From assembly GCA_003151795.1 (NCBI GenBank), contig PLYL01000012.1, forward strand, positions 1 through 35,798: a DNA stretch of 35,798 bases, in the 5' to 3' direction. The notes below the pieces were generated by a model. It saw only the letters and a list, made by a program, of their open reading frames with translations, made no database searches and was not told the origin of the DNA. Made by a program: the position numbers and the translations under genes. This document shows positions 14,862 through 23,232 of this stretch, piece after piece. Origin of the DNA: Candidatus Yanofskyibacteriota bacterium (GTDB lineage: Bacteria > Patescibacteriota > Minisyncoccia > 2-02-FULL-40-12 > GWA2-44-9). Each line of letters begins with the position of its first letter. Within the stretch, counting starts at the first letter, position 1.

Positions 14862-16163
14862 CTAGAGACCTAAACCCTTCTTTTTGATTTCTTTAAAGCC
14901 GGTGTATTTCTGGAGCGCTTTCGGAATTTTGATAGAACCGTCTTTTTGCTGATAGTTTTCCATGATTGCGATTGGGGTCCGACTCATGGCAATTGCGGTG
15001 GCATCGTTCATGTGTACAAATTCAGTTTTGTCGCCAATCTTTGTTTTTATATTTAATCGACGAGATTGATAATCAGTCATAAGATCGGAGGTGTGAGTCT
15101 CACGATACTTATTCTGTCCCGGCAGCCATGTTTCAATATCAATCTGACGATAATCCGGAGCACCCATGTCACCAGTGCAAATTGCCACCACTCGATAAGG
15201 TAGCTCAAGTTCTTGCATAAAATATTCCTCAATAGCTACAAAGAAGTCCTGCTCTTTCAGAGAATCTTCAGGCCGAGTAAATGATTCCATCTCCAACTTA
15301 TCAAATTGGTGGACCCGAAGAATTCCTTTCATATCTTTGCTGGCTGCGCCGGCTTCACGACGAAAGGCCGCCGAGAAACCAATGTACCTAATCGGTAATG
15401 CTTCAACATTAAAGACTTCGTCCATATGCATCGAACCCAGAGTGTGTTCGGCACTACCAATTAAATACAGATCATCCTTTGGAATATAGTAACGCTCATC
15501 TTTAGGTTCTAGTCGTCCCATTTTTTGAAATACTTCCGGACGAATGAAGACGGGAGGGATAACTGGCACAAATGGCGTGGATGGCACATCAAGCCCAACT
15601 TTCTTAATTATCTTCTTTAAAATTTTCTCATCAGTCAAAACAGAAAAGGCAAATTGGACTAATGCGAATTCCAACATAGCTAGGCCTCCTTTGAGATATG
15701 CGAAACGGGTACCTGAAACCTTTGTCGCTCGTTCAGTATCAATAATACCGAGCGCCTGACCAAGTTCCCAATGTTCCTTGGGTTGAAAATCAAATTTTGG
15801 AATTTCTCCCACTGTTCGGATAACAACATTGCCGGATTCATCTGGTCCGACTGGAGTATCGGGAGAAGCAATATTTGGTACAGCCAATACTAATGTATCG
15901 TATTCTTCCTCGATTGTTTTTAACTCAGCTTCAGTTTTTGCGATATCATCGCCGACTTGGCGCATCTTGGCAATATCTTCGTCACTTGGTTTGCCCTTGG
16001 AACCTTGGTTGCGAGTGGCGCGAAGATTGTCGACTTCGGACTTTTTGGCTCGGCGTTTTTCATCAAGCTCAAGCAATCGATTAATATCGACTTTGACTCC
16101 CCGATTCTCGCAATTCTTTTTTACCTCCTCCGCGTGCTCGCGGATATATTTTATATCAAGCAT
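14862..16163 (-). CDS. serS: serine--tRNA ligase
   Basis: This is SerRS, which charges tRNA-Ser (and tRNA-Sec). At 433 aa it is full length: an N-terminal tRNA-binding coiled coil (about 28-100, DEKRRAKKSEVDNLRATRNQ), then the class II core with VIPPVFIRPEVF, motif 2 FRREAGAASKDMKGILRVHQ, and motif 3 region RTPIAIMENYQQKDGSIKIP. ATG 16163 gives the usual MLDIKYIRE start. It follows lysS by 67 nt; that gap forms an inverted repeat with the lysS stop codon in one arm. The gene is somewhat more AT-rich than lysS. Confidence 0.97.
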   Translation of the reverse strand: MLDIKYIREHAEEVKKNCENRGVKVDINRLLELDEKRRAKKSEVDNLRATRNQGSKGKPSDEDIAKMRQVGDDIAKTEAELKTIEEEYDTLVLAVPNIASPDTPVGPDESGNVVIRTVGEIPKFDFQPKEHWELGQALGIIDTERATKVSGTRFAYLKGGLAMLEFALVQFAFSVLTDEKILKKIIKKVGLDVPSTPFVPVIPPVFIRPEVFQKMGRLEPKDERYYIPKDDLYLIGSAEHTLGSMHMDEVFNVEALPIRYIGFSAAFRREAGAASKDMKGILRVHQFDKLEMESFTRPEDSLKEQDFFVAIEEYFMQELELPYRVVAICTGDMGAPDYRQIDIETWLPGQNKYRETHTSDLMTDYQSRRLNIKTKIGDKTEFVHMNDATAIAMSRTPIAIMENYQQKDGSIKIPKALQKYTGFKEIKKKGLGL

Positions 16164-16183
16164 ATGTTTAGTTATTAGTAGTT

Positions 16184-16239
16184 AGCGAATAGCGAGTAGG
16201 GTCCAGACACTAATCACTACCCACTAATGGCTATTCGCT
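16184..16239. repeat. inverted repeat between lysS and serS
   Basis: AGCGAATAGC (16184-16193) pairs with GCTATTCGCT (16230-16239), extended by AGTAG on the outside with one bulged base. The high-coordinate arm contains the TAG stop of lysS (16233-16231). The interior is TAGTG/ATTAG-rich. Confidence 0.75.
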
Positions 16240-17565
16240 ACTTTTTGGTCGCATAGTTGGAAACAGAATCACTTCGCGGAGGGAATGGGAATCGGTCAAT
16301 AAGGCGACCAAGCGGTCGATGCCAATGCCGAAGCCGGCGGCGGGGGGCATGCCGTATTCGAGGGCTTCGATAAAATCTTCGTCCATGCGCTGGGCTTCCT
16401 CATCGCCTTTGGCCCGCAGATTTTCTTGGGCCATGAATCGTTCTTTCTGATCTATCGGATCATTTAATTCGCTAAAGGCTTTCACTAACTCCGTTCCGCC
16501 GGCATAGAATTGAAACGCTTCCACGACATCGGTGTCGGGCTTTAATTTCGTGAGCGGTAACATATCTTTGGGGTAATCATAGACAAAAGTCGGCTCAATG
16601 AGCGTGGCGCGGACTTTTTCTTTAAAGACCGCGTCATCCAAACTGCCGGTATCCTGCATGAGCTCTTTATAAGTCACTCGGCGAAATGGTTTTTTGAATC
16701 TCTCGGGCGCGACTGTCACCATCATGTCTTCGATAAAATCCATGCCCCAATTATAATCCTTATAAGCGACATAAAATTCCACCGCCGAAAATTCCGGATT
16801 ATGTTCGCGGTCGATGCCTTCATTGCGGAAATTTGTGGTAAATTCAAAAACCCGGTCCAAACCGCCGACCAACAAGCGCTTTAAATATAATTCCGGCGCG
16901 ATCCGCAGGAACATATCCTGGTCGAGGGCGTTCAAATGGGTCTTGAATGGCCGAGCCGAAGCGCCGCCATACAACGGTTGGAGAGTCGGCGTCGTAACTT
17001 CCAGAAATTCATGCTTCATCAAATAGTGCCGGATGGCTTGGATAATCTCGGCACGCTTGATAAATTTATCTCGGACTTCTTCGCTCATTAATAAATCCAG
17101 GTACCGTTTGCGGAAGCGTTCTTCGACATCAATCAGACCGTGCCATTTCTCGGGCAATGGCAAAAGAGCTTTGGTCAGCATGCCGATTCGAGTCGCTTTA
17201 ATAGTCCGTTCGTCTTTCTTGGTTTTAAAAAGCGTGCCCGTCACTTCGATAATATCGCCGATATCCACCAGCTCGTTAAAAAATTTGAATCCGTCCGCGC
17301 CCAGCGTGTCTTCTTTGGCACAGCCCTGAATCTTTGCTCCGCCGTCATTCAAATCAAAGAAAATCAGCCCGCCATGCCCGCGTTGAGCCATAATCCGGCC
17401 CGCCAGAGTAATTTCTTTTTTGGACTCGGCCAACGCGTCAAATTCTTCCAAAACATCACTCACGCTCATCGAGCGCTTCGTCGTCGCCGGATACGGATCA
17501 ATCCCCGCCTTCCGCATCTGTTCAAGTTTCTCCAGTTTTACCTTCTTAATATCATCCAGTGCCAT
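16231..17565 (-). CDS. lysS: lysine--tRNA ligase, class II
   Basis: This is class II LysRS. The order is an N-terminal OB-fold anticodon-binding domain (about residues 50-145, ITLAGRIMAQRGHGGLIFF), then the catalytic core: motif 1 near TPTLQPLYGGASARPF, motif 2 FRNEGIDREHNPEFSAVEFY, and motif 3 GFGIGIDRLVALLT with the ATP-binding Arg. 444 aa from the chosen start MALDDIKKVKL (17565); an in-frame ATG three codons upstream is the alternative. A terminator hairpin of the upstream small gene lies in the region just before the start. First gene of lysS-serS-ftsQ. Confidence 0.96.
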   Translation of the reverse strand: MALDDIKKVKLEKLEQMRKAGIDPYPATTKRSMSVSDVLEEFDALAESKKEITLAGRIMAQRGHGGLIFFDLNDGGAKIQGCAKEDTLGADGFKFFNELVDIGDIIEVTGTLFKTKKDERTIKATRIGMLTKALLPLPEKWHGLIDVEERFRKRYLDLLMSEEVRDKFIKRAEIIQAIRHYLMKHEFLEVTTPTLQPLYGGASARPFKTHLNALDQDMFLRIAPELYLKRLLVGGLDRVFEFTTNFRNEGIDREHNPEFSAVEFYVAYKDYNWGMDFIEDMMVTVAPERFKKPFRRVTYKELMQDTGSLDDAVFKEKVRATLIEPTFVYDYPKDMLPLTKLKPDTDVVEAFQFYAGGTELVKAFSELNDPIDQKERFMAQENLRAKGDEEAQRMDEDFIEALEYGMPPAAGFGIGIDRLVALLTDSHSLREVILFPTMRPKSSE

Positions 17566-17591
17566 ATCTTGCAATAATAACAGAATCTATA

Positions 17592-17643
17592 TAAAAATAA
17601 AACGATAAGGCCCGCGTAGAGGTGTTGCGACCTCATCGCGGGC
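17592..17643 (-). terminator. rho-independent terminator after the 70-aa gene
   Basis: GCCCGCG/CGCGGGC with inner GAGGT/ACCTC (17643-17610) is followed on the minus strand by CTTATCG and a TTTTATTTTT run. It sits between the small gene and lysS and could also act as a leader structure for lysS. Confidence 0.7.
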
Positions 17644-17670
17644 TGTTTGTCCTCCGAGTCACATCTAATG

Positions 17671-17883
17671 TTAAGGCAGATACCTCCCTTGGTCGATCGC
17701 CAGTAGCGATACGCCCCAGAGGGCACCAATGACTAGCAGTACCATTAGTAACCGACCCTCATGTGAGGTCTGACACTGGCTATCGACGCCCATGGCCAAC
17801 ATGCCCACGATCACGCAGAAAAAGGCAAGGCCTCCAGACACACCAACAAACTTGGCCAAAACAGTTACTCTGCTGTGCTTCAT
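17671..17883 (-). CDS. small membrane protein of unknown family, 70 aa
   Basis: Not recognised. It has two hydrophobic segments (about residues 12-31, FVGVSGGLAFFCVIVGMLAM, and 44-63) separated by a short polar loop with one Cys. The start is ATG 17883 (MKHSRVTVL), because AAGGAG stands 6 nt upstream; the longer frame has no such site. It has its own promoter (17903-17931) and terminator, like the other small orphan genes in this window. Confidence 0.7.
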   Translation of the reverse strand: MKHSRVTVLAKFVGVSGGLAFFCVIVGMLAMGVDSQCQTSHEGRLLMVLLVIGALWGVSLLAIDQGRYLP

Positions 17884-17902
17884 AAGAAACTCCTTGACCC
17901 AC

Positions 17903-17931
17903 ATAATACTACATCTCTACCAATTTAGCAA
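17903..17931 (-). promoter_or_regulatory. promoter of the 70-aa membrane protein
   Basis: TTGCTA (17931-17926), 17-bp spacer, TATTAT (17908-17903). It starts just after the greA terminator, leaving a leader of about 15 nt with the AAGGAG site. Confidence 0.6.
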
Positions 17932-17934
17932 ATC

Positions 17935-17953
17935 AAAAAAGCGAGTCTCTCGC
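17935..17953 (-). terminator. terminator downstream of greA
   Basis: GCGAG-AGA-CTCGC hairpin (17953-17941) is followed by six T (17940-17935) on the minus strand. Confidence 0.75.
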
Positions 17954-17999
17954 ATTTCCGAGCGCTTCTCGACGCTCCACTCTCGCGCCGATAATCGAA

Positions 18000-18028
18000 G
18001 AAAGTATGCCGGTAACAAAGAGGAAGCC
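18000..18028. repeat. 29-bp repeat shared with 34202-34230
   Basis: GAAAG(T)ATGCC(G)GTAACAAA matches the other copy at 25 of 29 positions. Here it lies 7 bp beyond the greA stop; there it is inside a 200-bp hairpin. The upstream 60 bp look like a diverged half of that hairpin. Confidence 0.65.
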
Positions 18029-18035
18029 AAGCGAC

Positions 18036-18497
18036 CTATTTAACTTCGAGTATCTTGTACTGCTCGACGCCACGCGGGGTGCGGACTTCGACGGTGTCGC
18101 CTTTTTTGTGGCCGAGGAAGACTTTGCCGAGAGGAGATTCGTTGGAAATGAATCCGGCGGACGGATTGGATTCGGTCACGCCGACGATGACGAACTGCTT
18201 CGGACCTTTGCCGGCATCGGCCTTGACCGTCGAGCCGACCACGACCACGCCGCCGGATTTCGCGCCGTCAGCGATGACCACGGCATTTTCGAGGATTTGG
18301 CGGATTTCTTCAATCCGGCCTTCGTTGATGGACTGGGCTTCTTTGGCGGCGTCGAATTCGGCATTCTCGGACAAGTCGCCCTGCTCTTTGGCTTCTTTGA
18401 TGCGGTGAGCTATTTCCGGGCGCTTAATGTCGGTCCGTTCCGAGAGTTCGTTCTTGAGCTTCTCTAGGCCTTCCTTGCTAAAATATTGGTTCTGCAT
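18036..18497 (-). CDS. greA: transcription elongation factor GreA
   Basis: GreA enters the RNA polymerase secondary channel and triggers cleavage of backtracked RNA. At 153 aa it is normal length: an N-terminal coiled coil with the acidic tip GDLSENAEFDAAKEAQ (catalytic Asp/Glu near 41-44) and a C-terminal FKBP-like domain (VVVGSTVKADAG, SPLGKVFLGHKKGDTVEV). The start is ATG 18497 (MQNQYFSKEGLEKL), as in other GreA proteins; the longer frame upstream is an inverted-repeat arm. There is no Shine-Dalgarno sequence; the start codon lies in the 3' arm of a 137-bp hairpin. Confidence 0.95.
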   Translation of the reverse strand: MQNQYFSKEGLEKLKNELSERTDIKRPEIAHRIKEAKEQGDLSENAEFDAAKEAQSINEGRIEEIRQILENAVVIADGAKSGGVVVVGSTVKADAGKGPKQFVIVGVTESNPSAGFISNESPLGKVFLGHKKGDTVEVRTPRGVEQYKILEVK

Positions 18498-18632
18498 CCC
18501 GCACATAACGAGCACCGGGCTTGCTGTCTCGCTAAATGTATAGCTAGGTACAGTGTCCAATACTCACTAAATTATTATATTAAATCTTGATTCGCCATCA
18601 CACCAGAGACATGTGTTCGTTATGTGCGGGAT
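18496..18632. repeat. start-codon inverted repeat, family A, greA leader
   Basis: ATCCCGCACATAACGAGCAC (18496-18515) pairs with 18613-18632 with one mismatch, with 97 nt between. The arms are the same as at 6447-6582. The arm next to greA contains the AT of its start codon. Since the likely promoter is at 18656-18661, both arms would be in the greA mRNA and could hide the start codon. Confidence 0.9.
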
Positions 18633-18655
18633 TTGTGATGTCCAACTATACTACG

Positions 18656-18661
18656 ATTATA
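18656..18661 (-). promoter_or_regulatory. probable greA -10 box
   Basis: TATAAT (18661-18656, minus) has only a weak -35 match (TCAACA, 17-bp spacing). The start would be near 18649, about 17 nt before the hairpin's 5' arm. Confidence 0.45.
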
Positions 18662-18701
18662 GCCATCCCGCAAGATTGTGTTGATAACCTATACCAGCAG
18701 G

Positions 18702-20585
18702 TTAATGACTGGCTGACGCCGTCTGGCCAAAGTACCATTTCAGGACATTATTGGCGGCAACGATGGCCAAGCCTTCGCCTTTTGGATTCTCGACCAAGAT
18801 CGTCATGGCAATCTGGGGATGATCGAACGGGGCAAAAATAGTGAAGAGGGAATTAATCTGCTGGCCGTTCACGACCTGGGCCGTGCCGGTCTTGGCGCCG
18901 GCCGTCACGGGCAAATCTTTCAAGAGGGTCGCCGTGCCGGACAAAATCGTCTCGCGCATATCGTCTTTAATGATGGCCAGATTTTGGTCGCTGAAAGGCA
19001 TCTTCCCGACAACTTTGACGCCGAAAGTCTGCAGAGTGTTTTTATTATTATCGACGACGCTGTTCGCCACGCGGGGCTGATAAATCGTCCCGCCGTTCGC
19101 GATGGCGGAAATATAAGTATTGAGCCAGAGAGGCGTGACCGTCAAATCGCCTTGGCCGATGGAAGTATTATACGTGTCGCCTTGATACCAAGGCTCGCTC
19201 CGAGTCTGTTGTTTCCAATCCGGCGTGGGCACAAAACCATGGCCTTCGCTGGGCAAATCGATGCCCAAAATTCTATCGACGAAACTGGTTTTAAAATACT
19301 GAACCATCTTATCGATGCCGAGACCGACGATACTGCCAAAGCCCCCGCCGACGGTGGCGAAGAAAATATTGCAGGAATTGGCAATCGACCGGCGTAAATT
19401 AAATGGGCCATAGTCTTTCCGCCAATTATTAAAAGTATAAGTCACGCCCGGGCTGAATGGATTAGGAATAGAAATACTAATGCAGTCCTGAATCGTCGTC
19501 TCCGGCGTAATCACGTGCTCCTGCAAGCCCATCAGCCCCATGAAGGGCTTGATGGTCGAGCCCGGATTGTAGGTGCCGCTGATGACGCGGTTAAACAAAG
19601 GCCGGCCGGGATTTTGAAAAATCGAGTCATACTCTGCCGGAGACAGGCCGTTAGAGAAAACGTTGTTATCGAATCCCGGAAAGCTGACCATCGCCAAAAC
19701 CGCGCCCGTCTGGGGATTTTGAACAATCGCCGCCCCGCGGGTTAAGCCGGCCCCGGCCAAAATATTATGCAGTTCATTGTAGAGGTGTGTCTGGAGATCG
19801 GAATCAATATTCAGAACGATATTGCCGCCATTCTTCGCGTCGACGTTTATCGTGTCGGCCGTATCTCCGAAAAATATCCGCCCATGCTCGCCCCGCAATA
19901 CCGATTCGTATTGCGCCTCAATCCCGAGCCGGCCGATAGTATCGGCGGACGTATAGTAGGCATCCTTCGCCAGGTCGTCCTTATTCACTTTGCCGACATA
20001 CCCGAGCACCGTCGAGAACTCGGGGCCGTTAATATACACTCGCTGAACATCGGGAATAATATAGACGCCCGGAGCCTTGAGGCCTTGAATGGCTAGAATC
20101 TGATTTTTCGGGAGGTTATTGGCAATGAAAAACACATTCGCCTGCTGGGCTTGGTTGTTAAGCGCGGCGCCAAGGGCATCAGCACTCGTACCCAAGGCGC
20201 TGCCAAGCCGGTCAAGATTAAGCGTGCCATTCTTCAGGGCGGTTTTAATTTCTTTAGAAACGCCGACCACGTCAAATTGGGGCACGTTCTTGACTAAAGG
20301 CTGGCCGCTCTGGTCAAAGATAATTCCCCGGGCCGGCGGAATAGAAAAATTAGCGGAACGATTCTGGAACGCGAGGCCTGAATAGTACGCGTATTTAATA
20401 ACGCTCAAATTCGCGCTCACCAAAAATATCAATCCCAACAGACCGGCGACGCCCCAAAATATCGCCCGAAATACGCCGGGCCGAATCGGCCGTTCAATAT
20501 CCGAAAACGCGCTATCGCCGTCCAAAAGAGTTTCTTCGGGCGTAACGACATCGTCTTCAATGTGAATATAGTATTCTTTAGGCAT
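18702..20585 (-). CDS. mrdA: penicillin-binding protein 2 (elongasome transpeptidase)
   Basis: This is a class B PBP that cross-links peptidoglycan during side-wall growth. 627 aa: cytoplasmic tail, one helix (about residues 36-60, AIFWGVAGLLGLIFLVSANL), a dimerisation/pedestal domain, then the transpeptidase with SxxK (PGSTIKPFMGL), SxN (ANSCNIFF) and KTG (AGAKTGTAQVV). ATG 20585 overlaps the mreD stop by 8 nt, showing operon membership with mreBCD. No rodA gene follows in this window. Confidence 0.95.
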   Translation of the reverse strand: MPKEYYIHIEDDVVTPEETLLDGDSAFSDIERPIRPGVFRAIFWGVAGLLGLIFLVSANLSVIKYAYYSGLAFQNRSANFSIPPARGIIFDQSGQPLVKNVPQFDVVGVSKEIKTALKNGTLNLDRLGSALGTSADALGAALNNQAQQANVFFIANNLPKNQILAIQGLKAPGVYIIPDVQRVYINGPEFSTVLGYVGKVNKDDLAKDAYYTSADTIGRLGIEAQYESVLRGEHGRIFFGDTADTINVDAKNGGNIVLNIDSDLQTHLYNELHNILAGAGLTRGAAIVQNPQTGAVLAMVSFPGFDNNVFSNGLSPAEYDSIFQNPGRPLFNRVISGTYNPGSTIKPFMGLMGLQEHVITPETTIQDCISISIPNPFSPGVTYTFNNWRKDYGPFNLRRSIANSCNIFFATVGGGFGSIVGLGIDKMVQYFKTSFVDRILGIDLPSEGHGFVPTPDWKQQTRSEPWYQGDTYNTSIGQGDLTVTPLWLNTYISAIANGGTIYQPRVANSVVDNNKNTLQTFGVKVVGKMPFSDQNLAIIKDDMRETILSGTATLLKDLPVTAGAKTGTAQVVNGQQINSLFTIFAPFDHPQIAMTILVENPKGEGLAIVAANNVLKWYFGQTASASH

Positions 20586-21105
20586 GATTAATATTTCGTG
20601 CGGAATAAATAAAATGAAATATAAAAAGTATCACAACGAGCTCAACCGTGACAACACAGAATATTACGGGCGAGCGGACAATCTGAAACAAAGTGGCCGG
20701 GGAAAGACCCGGTTCATACGCGAAACGGCTTATTGCCCACGAGGCGCTTTCGCCAAGAAGAAAAAGGGCCAGCCCAAATAACGTAAACGGCGCCAGAACC
20801 GGCCAGGAATCGTTCTCGCTCACCGGCTTCATATTTAAAAATCTATTTAAAAGATGCCAACCCCAGGCCAGCACCAGCCATGCCCCGATAATCGTGCCGA
20901 AATATATTCCCAGCATCAGCTCGGTCAGGCCGGCGAGGACTATCCCCAGACCGATGACCCAGCGCTGAATGCCAAAAGTTATCGCCAGAGCCGCTAAAAA
21001 TACCATGACGCCCAGTCCGGCCGGCCGGCCGGTCAGCGCCGGCAAGACAATCCCGTCAACGACAAGGACGGCAAGCCAGACACCGATAATGGCGATGCGC
21101 TTCAT
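20578..21105 (-). CDS. mreD: rod shape-determining protein MreD-like, 175 aa
   Basis: This is a hydrophobic protein with about five membrane helices between mreC and mrdA, the usual place of mreD. Sequence similarity is hard to judge by eye, since MreD varies greatly. ATG 21105 (MKRIAIIGVWLAVLVV) is chosen because upstream is the arm of an inverted repeat; the arm ends in CGGGATG exactly as at greA. It overlaps mrdA by 8 nt. Confidence 0.75.
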   Translation of the reverse strand: MKRIAIIGVWLAVLVVDGIVLPALTGRPAGLGVMVFLAALAITFGIQRWVIGLGIVLAGLTELMLGIYFGTIIGAWLVLAWGWHLLNRFLNMKPVSENDSWPVLAPFTLFGLALFLLGESASWAISRFAYEPGLSPATLFQIVRSPVIFCVVTVELVVILFIFHFIYSARNINHA

Positions 21106-21211
21106 CCCGTAGGAAATGCTACAGTCCATCCACCATTGAAAGGCGATGGGCTGTTAGCATTTGTTTTATTGATAATTATCATTAACATGTTAGTGGCATT
21201 TCTGACGGGAT
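21104..21211. repeat. start-codon inverted repeat between mreC and mreD
   Basis: ATCCCGTAGGAAATGCT (21104-21120) pairs with 21195-21211 (ATCCCGTCAGAAATGCC on the other strand) with three mismatches. One arm abuts the mreC stop directly (21212-21214), the other includes the mreD ATG. The ends resemble the dedA element (35007-35127), with a different inner stem. Confidence 0.8.
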
Positions 21212-21997
21212 TCATGGCTGGATGACAACGACCGGTCCCTGCCCGGGCTGAATCGAAGGATTAATATTTACTTTTTTAAAAAGCTGGGTGTCGTTATTCT
21301 CCACCCGCCGGACCACGCCAACCACCAGGCCGGCCGGAATCAAATCGTCGCCGGTCGTAACAATCGTATCCCCTTCCGAAATCGTATCGGCTTGGGTAAC
21401 CAATTCGAAGTTCAGGCCATCGGCCAGCGCGCCGTGAGCGATACCGCTCGTCTGGCCGCTTAAAACCCGAGCGGTGACGGAAAAGGCCGGATCCGTAATC
21501 AGCATCACTTGAGCCGACGTCGAAAAAACCGCGCTGACTTTGCCGACGAGCTCGCCGGCCGGCGAAATCACGGTTTGACCGGCCGCCACTCCATCCGCCG
21601 CGCCCTTATTAATTAGGGCGTGGTAGCCGTCAGGCGCGAGCGAAATATCAAATATGCCGGCCGGCAACAAATGGCGTTTCAAACGAGTCGCGAGGCCGGC
21701 GGTTTTTTTCAGCGCGTCGTTTTCAGCTTGAAGCGATTCAATCGTCGCCGCGGATGATACGGAGCGGGCGGCCAAATCCTGAAGCCGGGCATTCTCGGCG
21801 GATAAATCTTTCCATTGCTTAATATATCCGAACCATTCTCGGGCTTGGCCAGCCACGTCAAACAGCGCGGCGGCGGCGGATGTCCCCGGCGCATACTGGC
21901 GGCGCACGGCGTGGAGCGCGAGCGCATTCAATACGACCAGTCCCGCGAGCACGAGCGCCGCGACAAATAAAAATTTAGAAATACCTTCATTGCGCAT
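21212..21997 (-). CDS. mreC: rod shape-determining protein MreC
   Basis: MreC is a bitopic periplasmic scaffold of the elongasome. 261 aa: N-terminal helix (about residues 8-28, KFLFVAALVLAGLVVLNALA), a coiled coil (about 60-95), then the paired beta domains with the typical NKGAADGVAAGQTVIS and VTTGDDLIPAGLVVGVV segments. It starts 2 nt after the mreB stop. Confidence 0.92.
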   Translation of the reverse strand: MRNEGISKFLFVAALVLAGLVVLNALALHAVRRQYAPGTSAAAALFDVAGQAREWFGYIKQWKDLSAENARLQDLAARSVSSAATIESLQAENDALKKTAGLATRLKRHLLPAGIFDISLAPDGYHALINKGAADGVAAGQTVISPAGELVGKVSAVFSTSAQVMLITDPAFSVTARVLSGQTSGIAHGALADGLNFELVTQADTISEGDTIVTTGDDLIPAGLVVGVVRRVENNDTQLFKKVNINPSIQPGQGPVVVIQP

Positions 21998-21999
21998 TG

Positions 22000-23049
22000 T
22001 TAAAATAAATTATCGCTTTGCGTGGACAGGAGCACCGACCGGAGTTCATCGAGATGCTCAAGGACAAATCCGCAGCCTCGCGCTACCGCCGTCAGCGGAT
22101 CGTCGACGATTTTAACCGCTAATTTTGTTTCATGAGCAATCAGGTCATCCATCCCTTTCAATAGCGCCCCGCCGCCGGCCAGATAGATATGCCGATTCAC
22201 TAAATCGGCCGTCAGTTCCGGCGGAGTTTCTTCGATGGTGTTCTTAATAGCGGTGACGATGCTCTTCACCGACCGCTGCATCGCAGTGCGAATTTCTTCC
22301 GAGGTCACGGCGACTTCCTTCGGCAAACCCGAAACCAAATCCCGGCCTCGGACCCGGCCTTCCAACTCTTCGGCCATGGGATAGGCGGAACCCAGATGAA
22401 TTTTTAAATTTTCGGCCGTGGCTTCGCCAATTAGTAAGTTTCGCTCTTGGCGCATATAGCGCAGAATATCATCGGTAAGCTTATCGCCGGCAATTCGGAG
22501 AGACCGCGAAGCAATCATTCCGCCCATCGAAATCACCGCCACTTCGGTGGTGCCGCCGCCCATATCCACAATTACGTTTGCGACCGCTTCTTGAATCGGC
22601 AACCGCGCGCCAATCGCCGCCGCCATTGGTTCTTCAATTAAATAGACTTCGCGGGCGCCGGCGCTATAGGCCGCGTCTTCAACCGCCCGCTTCTCGACTT
22701 CGGTCACGCCCGACGGCACGCCAATCACCACGCGGGGACGAGGCAGTAAGGAAAATCGCCCTTGGTGAACTTTATCGATAAAATATTTCAGCATCTGCTC
22801 GGTCACTTCAAAATCCGAAACCACGCCGTTCACGAGCGGACGAGTAACGGTGATATAGCCCGGCGTCCGGCCGACCATCGTCCGGGCTTGAGTGCCAATC
22901 GCCAGAATCTTTCCGGTTTTTTGATTTAAAGCGACAATCGACGGTTCGTTGATGGTGATGCCTTTGCCGTGGACATACACCAGCGTGTTCGCCGTGCCCA
23001 GGTCGATGCCGATGTCTTGCGACCAAAAACTAAACAATTTATTAAGCAT
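22000..23049 (-). CDS. mreB: rod shape-determining protein MreB
   Basis: This is a bacterial actin that positions wall synthesis. 349 aa, standard length. Signatures: phosphate-1 loop DIGIDLGTANTLVYV, SIVALN, connect region VIGVPSGVTEVEKRAVEDAA, phosphate-2 VDMGGGTTEVAVIS, and adenosine motif YLAGGGALLKGMDDLI. First gene of mreB-mreC-mreD-mrdA. Its leader carries a compact family-B hairpin about 25 nt before the start; no Shine-Dalgarno is seen. Confidence 0.97.
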   Translation of the reverse strand: MLNKLFSFWSQDIGIDLGTANTLVYVHGKGITINEPSIVALNQKTGKILAIGTQARTMVGRTPGYITVTRPLVNGVVSDFEVTEQMLKYFIDKVHQGRFSLLPRPRVVIGVPSGVTEVEKRAVEDAAYSAGAREVYLIEEPMAAAIGARLPIQEAVANVIVDMGGGTTEVAVISMGGMIASRSLRIAGDKLTDDILRYMRQERNLLIGEATAENLKIHLGSAYPMAEELEGRVRGRDLVSGLPKEVAVTSEEIRTAMQRSVKSIVTAIKNTIEETPPELTADLVNRHIYLAGGGALLKGMDDLIAHETKLAVKIVDDPLTAVARGCGFVLEHLDELRSVLLSTQSDNLF

Positions 23050-23074
23050 AATGAGTTTGTATTAGATACCTTAG

Positions 23075-23142
23075 CCAGGTAGTGAAAGTTGCTGAATATC
23101 TTCAGCGACTTTCAGTCGCAACAGCAACTTCTACTATCCTGG
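23075..23142 (-). repeat. family-B inverted repeat in the mreB leader
   Basis: CCAGGTAGTGAAAGTTGCTG (23075-23094) pairs with 23122-23142 with one bulge and a two-base mismatch. An inner GCGACT-GAA-AGTCGC hairpin fills the loop. The arm ends match the element at 9765-9907, including the position of the two-base mismatch. Confidence 0.85.
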
Positions 23143-23144
23143 TT

Positions 23145-23172
23145 AGGATATCAGAAAAAGTCCAGTAAACAA
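23145..23172 (-). promoter_or_regulatory. possible mreB promoter
   Basis: TTGTTT (23172-23167), 16-bp spacer ending in TGA, TATCCT (23150-23145): a modest extended -10 promoter. It would start transcription within the first bases of the hairpin. Confidence 0.4.
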
Positions 23173-23179
23173 GTTGACA

Positions 23180-23232
23180 AAAAAAGATAAAACGGCTCAC
23201 CGAGTCACGCAGGAGCGTGATGGTAAGCCGTT
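23180..23232 (-). terminator. terminator after the 138-aa gene
   Basis: AACGGCTTACC pairs with GGTGAGCCGTT around a CACGC-TCCT-GCGTG hairpin, followed on the minus strand by TTATCTTTTTTT. It begins at the gene's stop codon. Confidence 0.85.

Noticed and set aside
18006-18467. 153-codon plus-strand frame antisense to greA
   Set aside because: It is a shadow of the greA codons; GreA is complete with all expected motifs on the minus strand.
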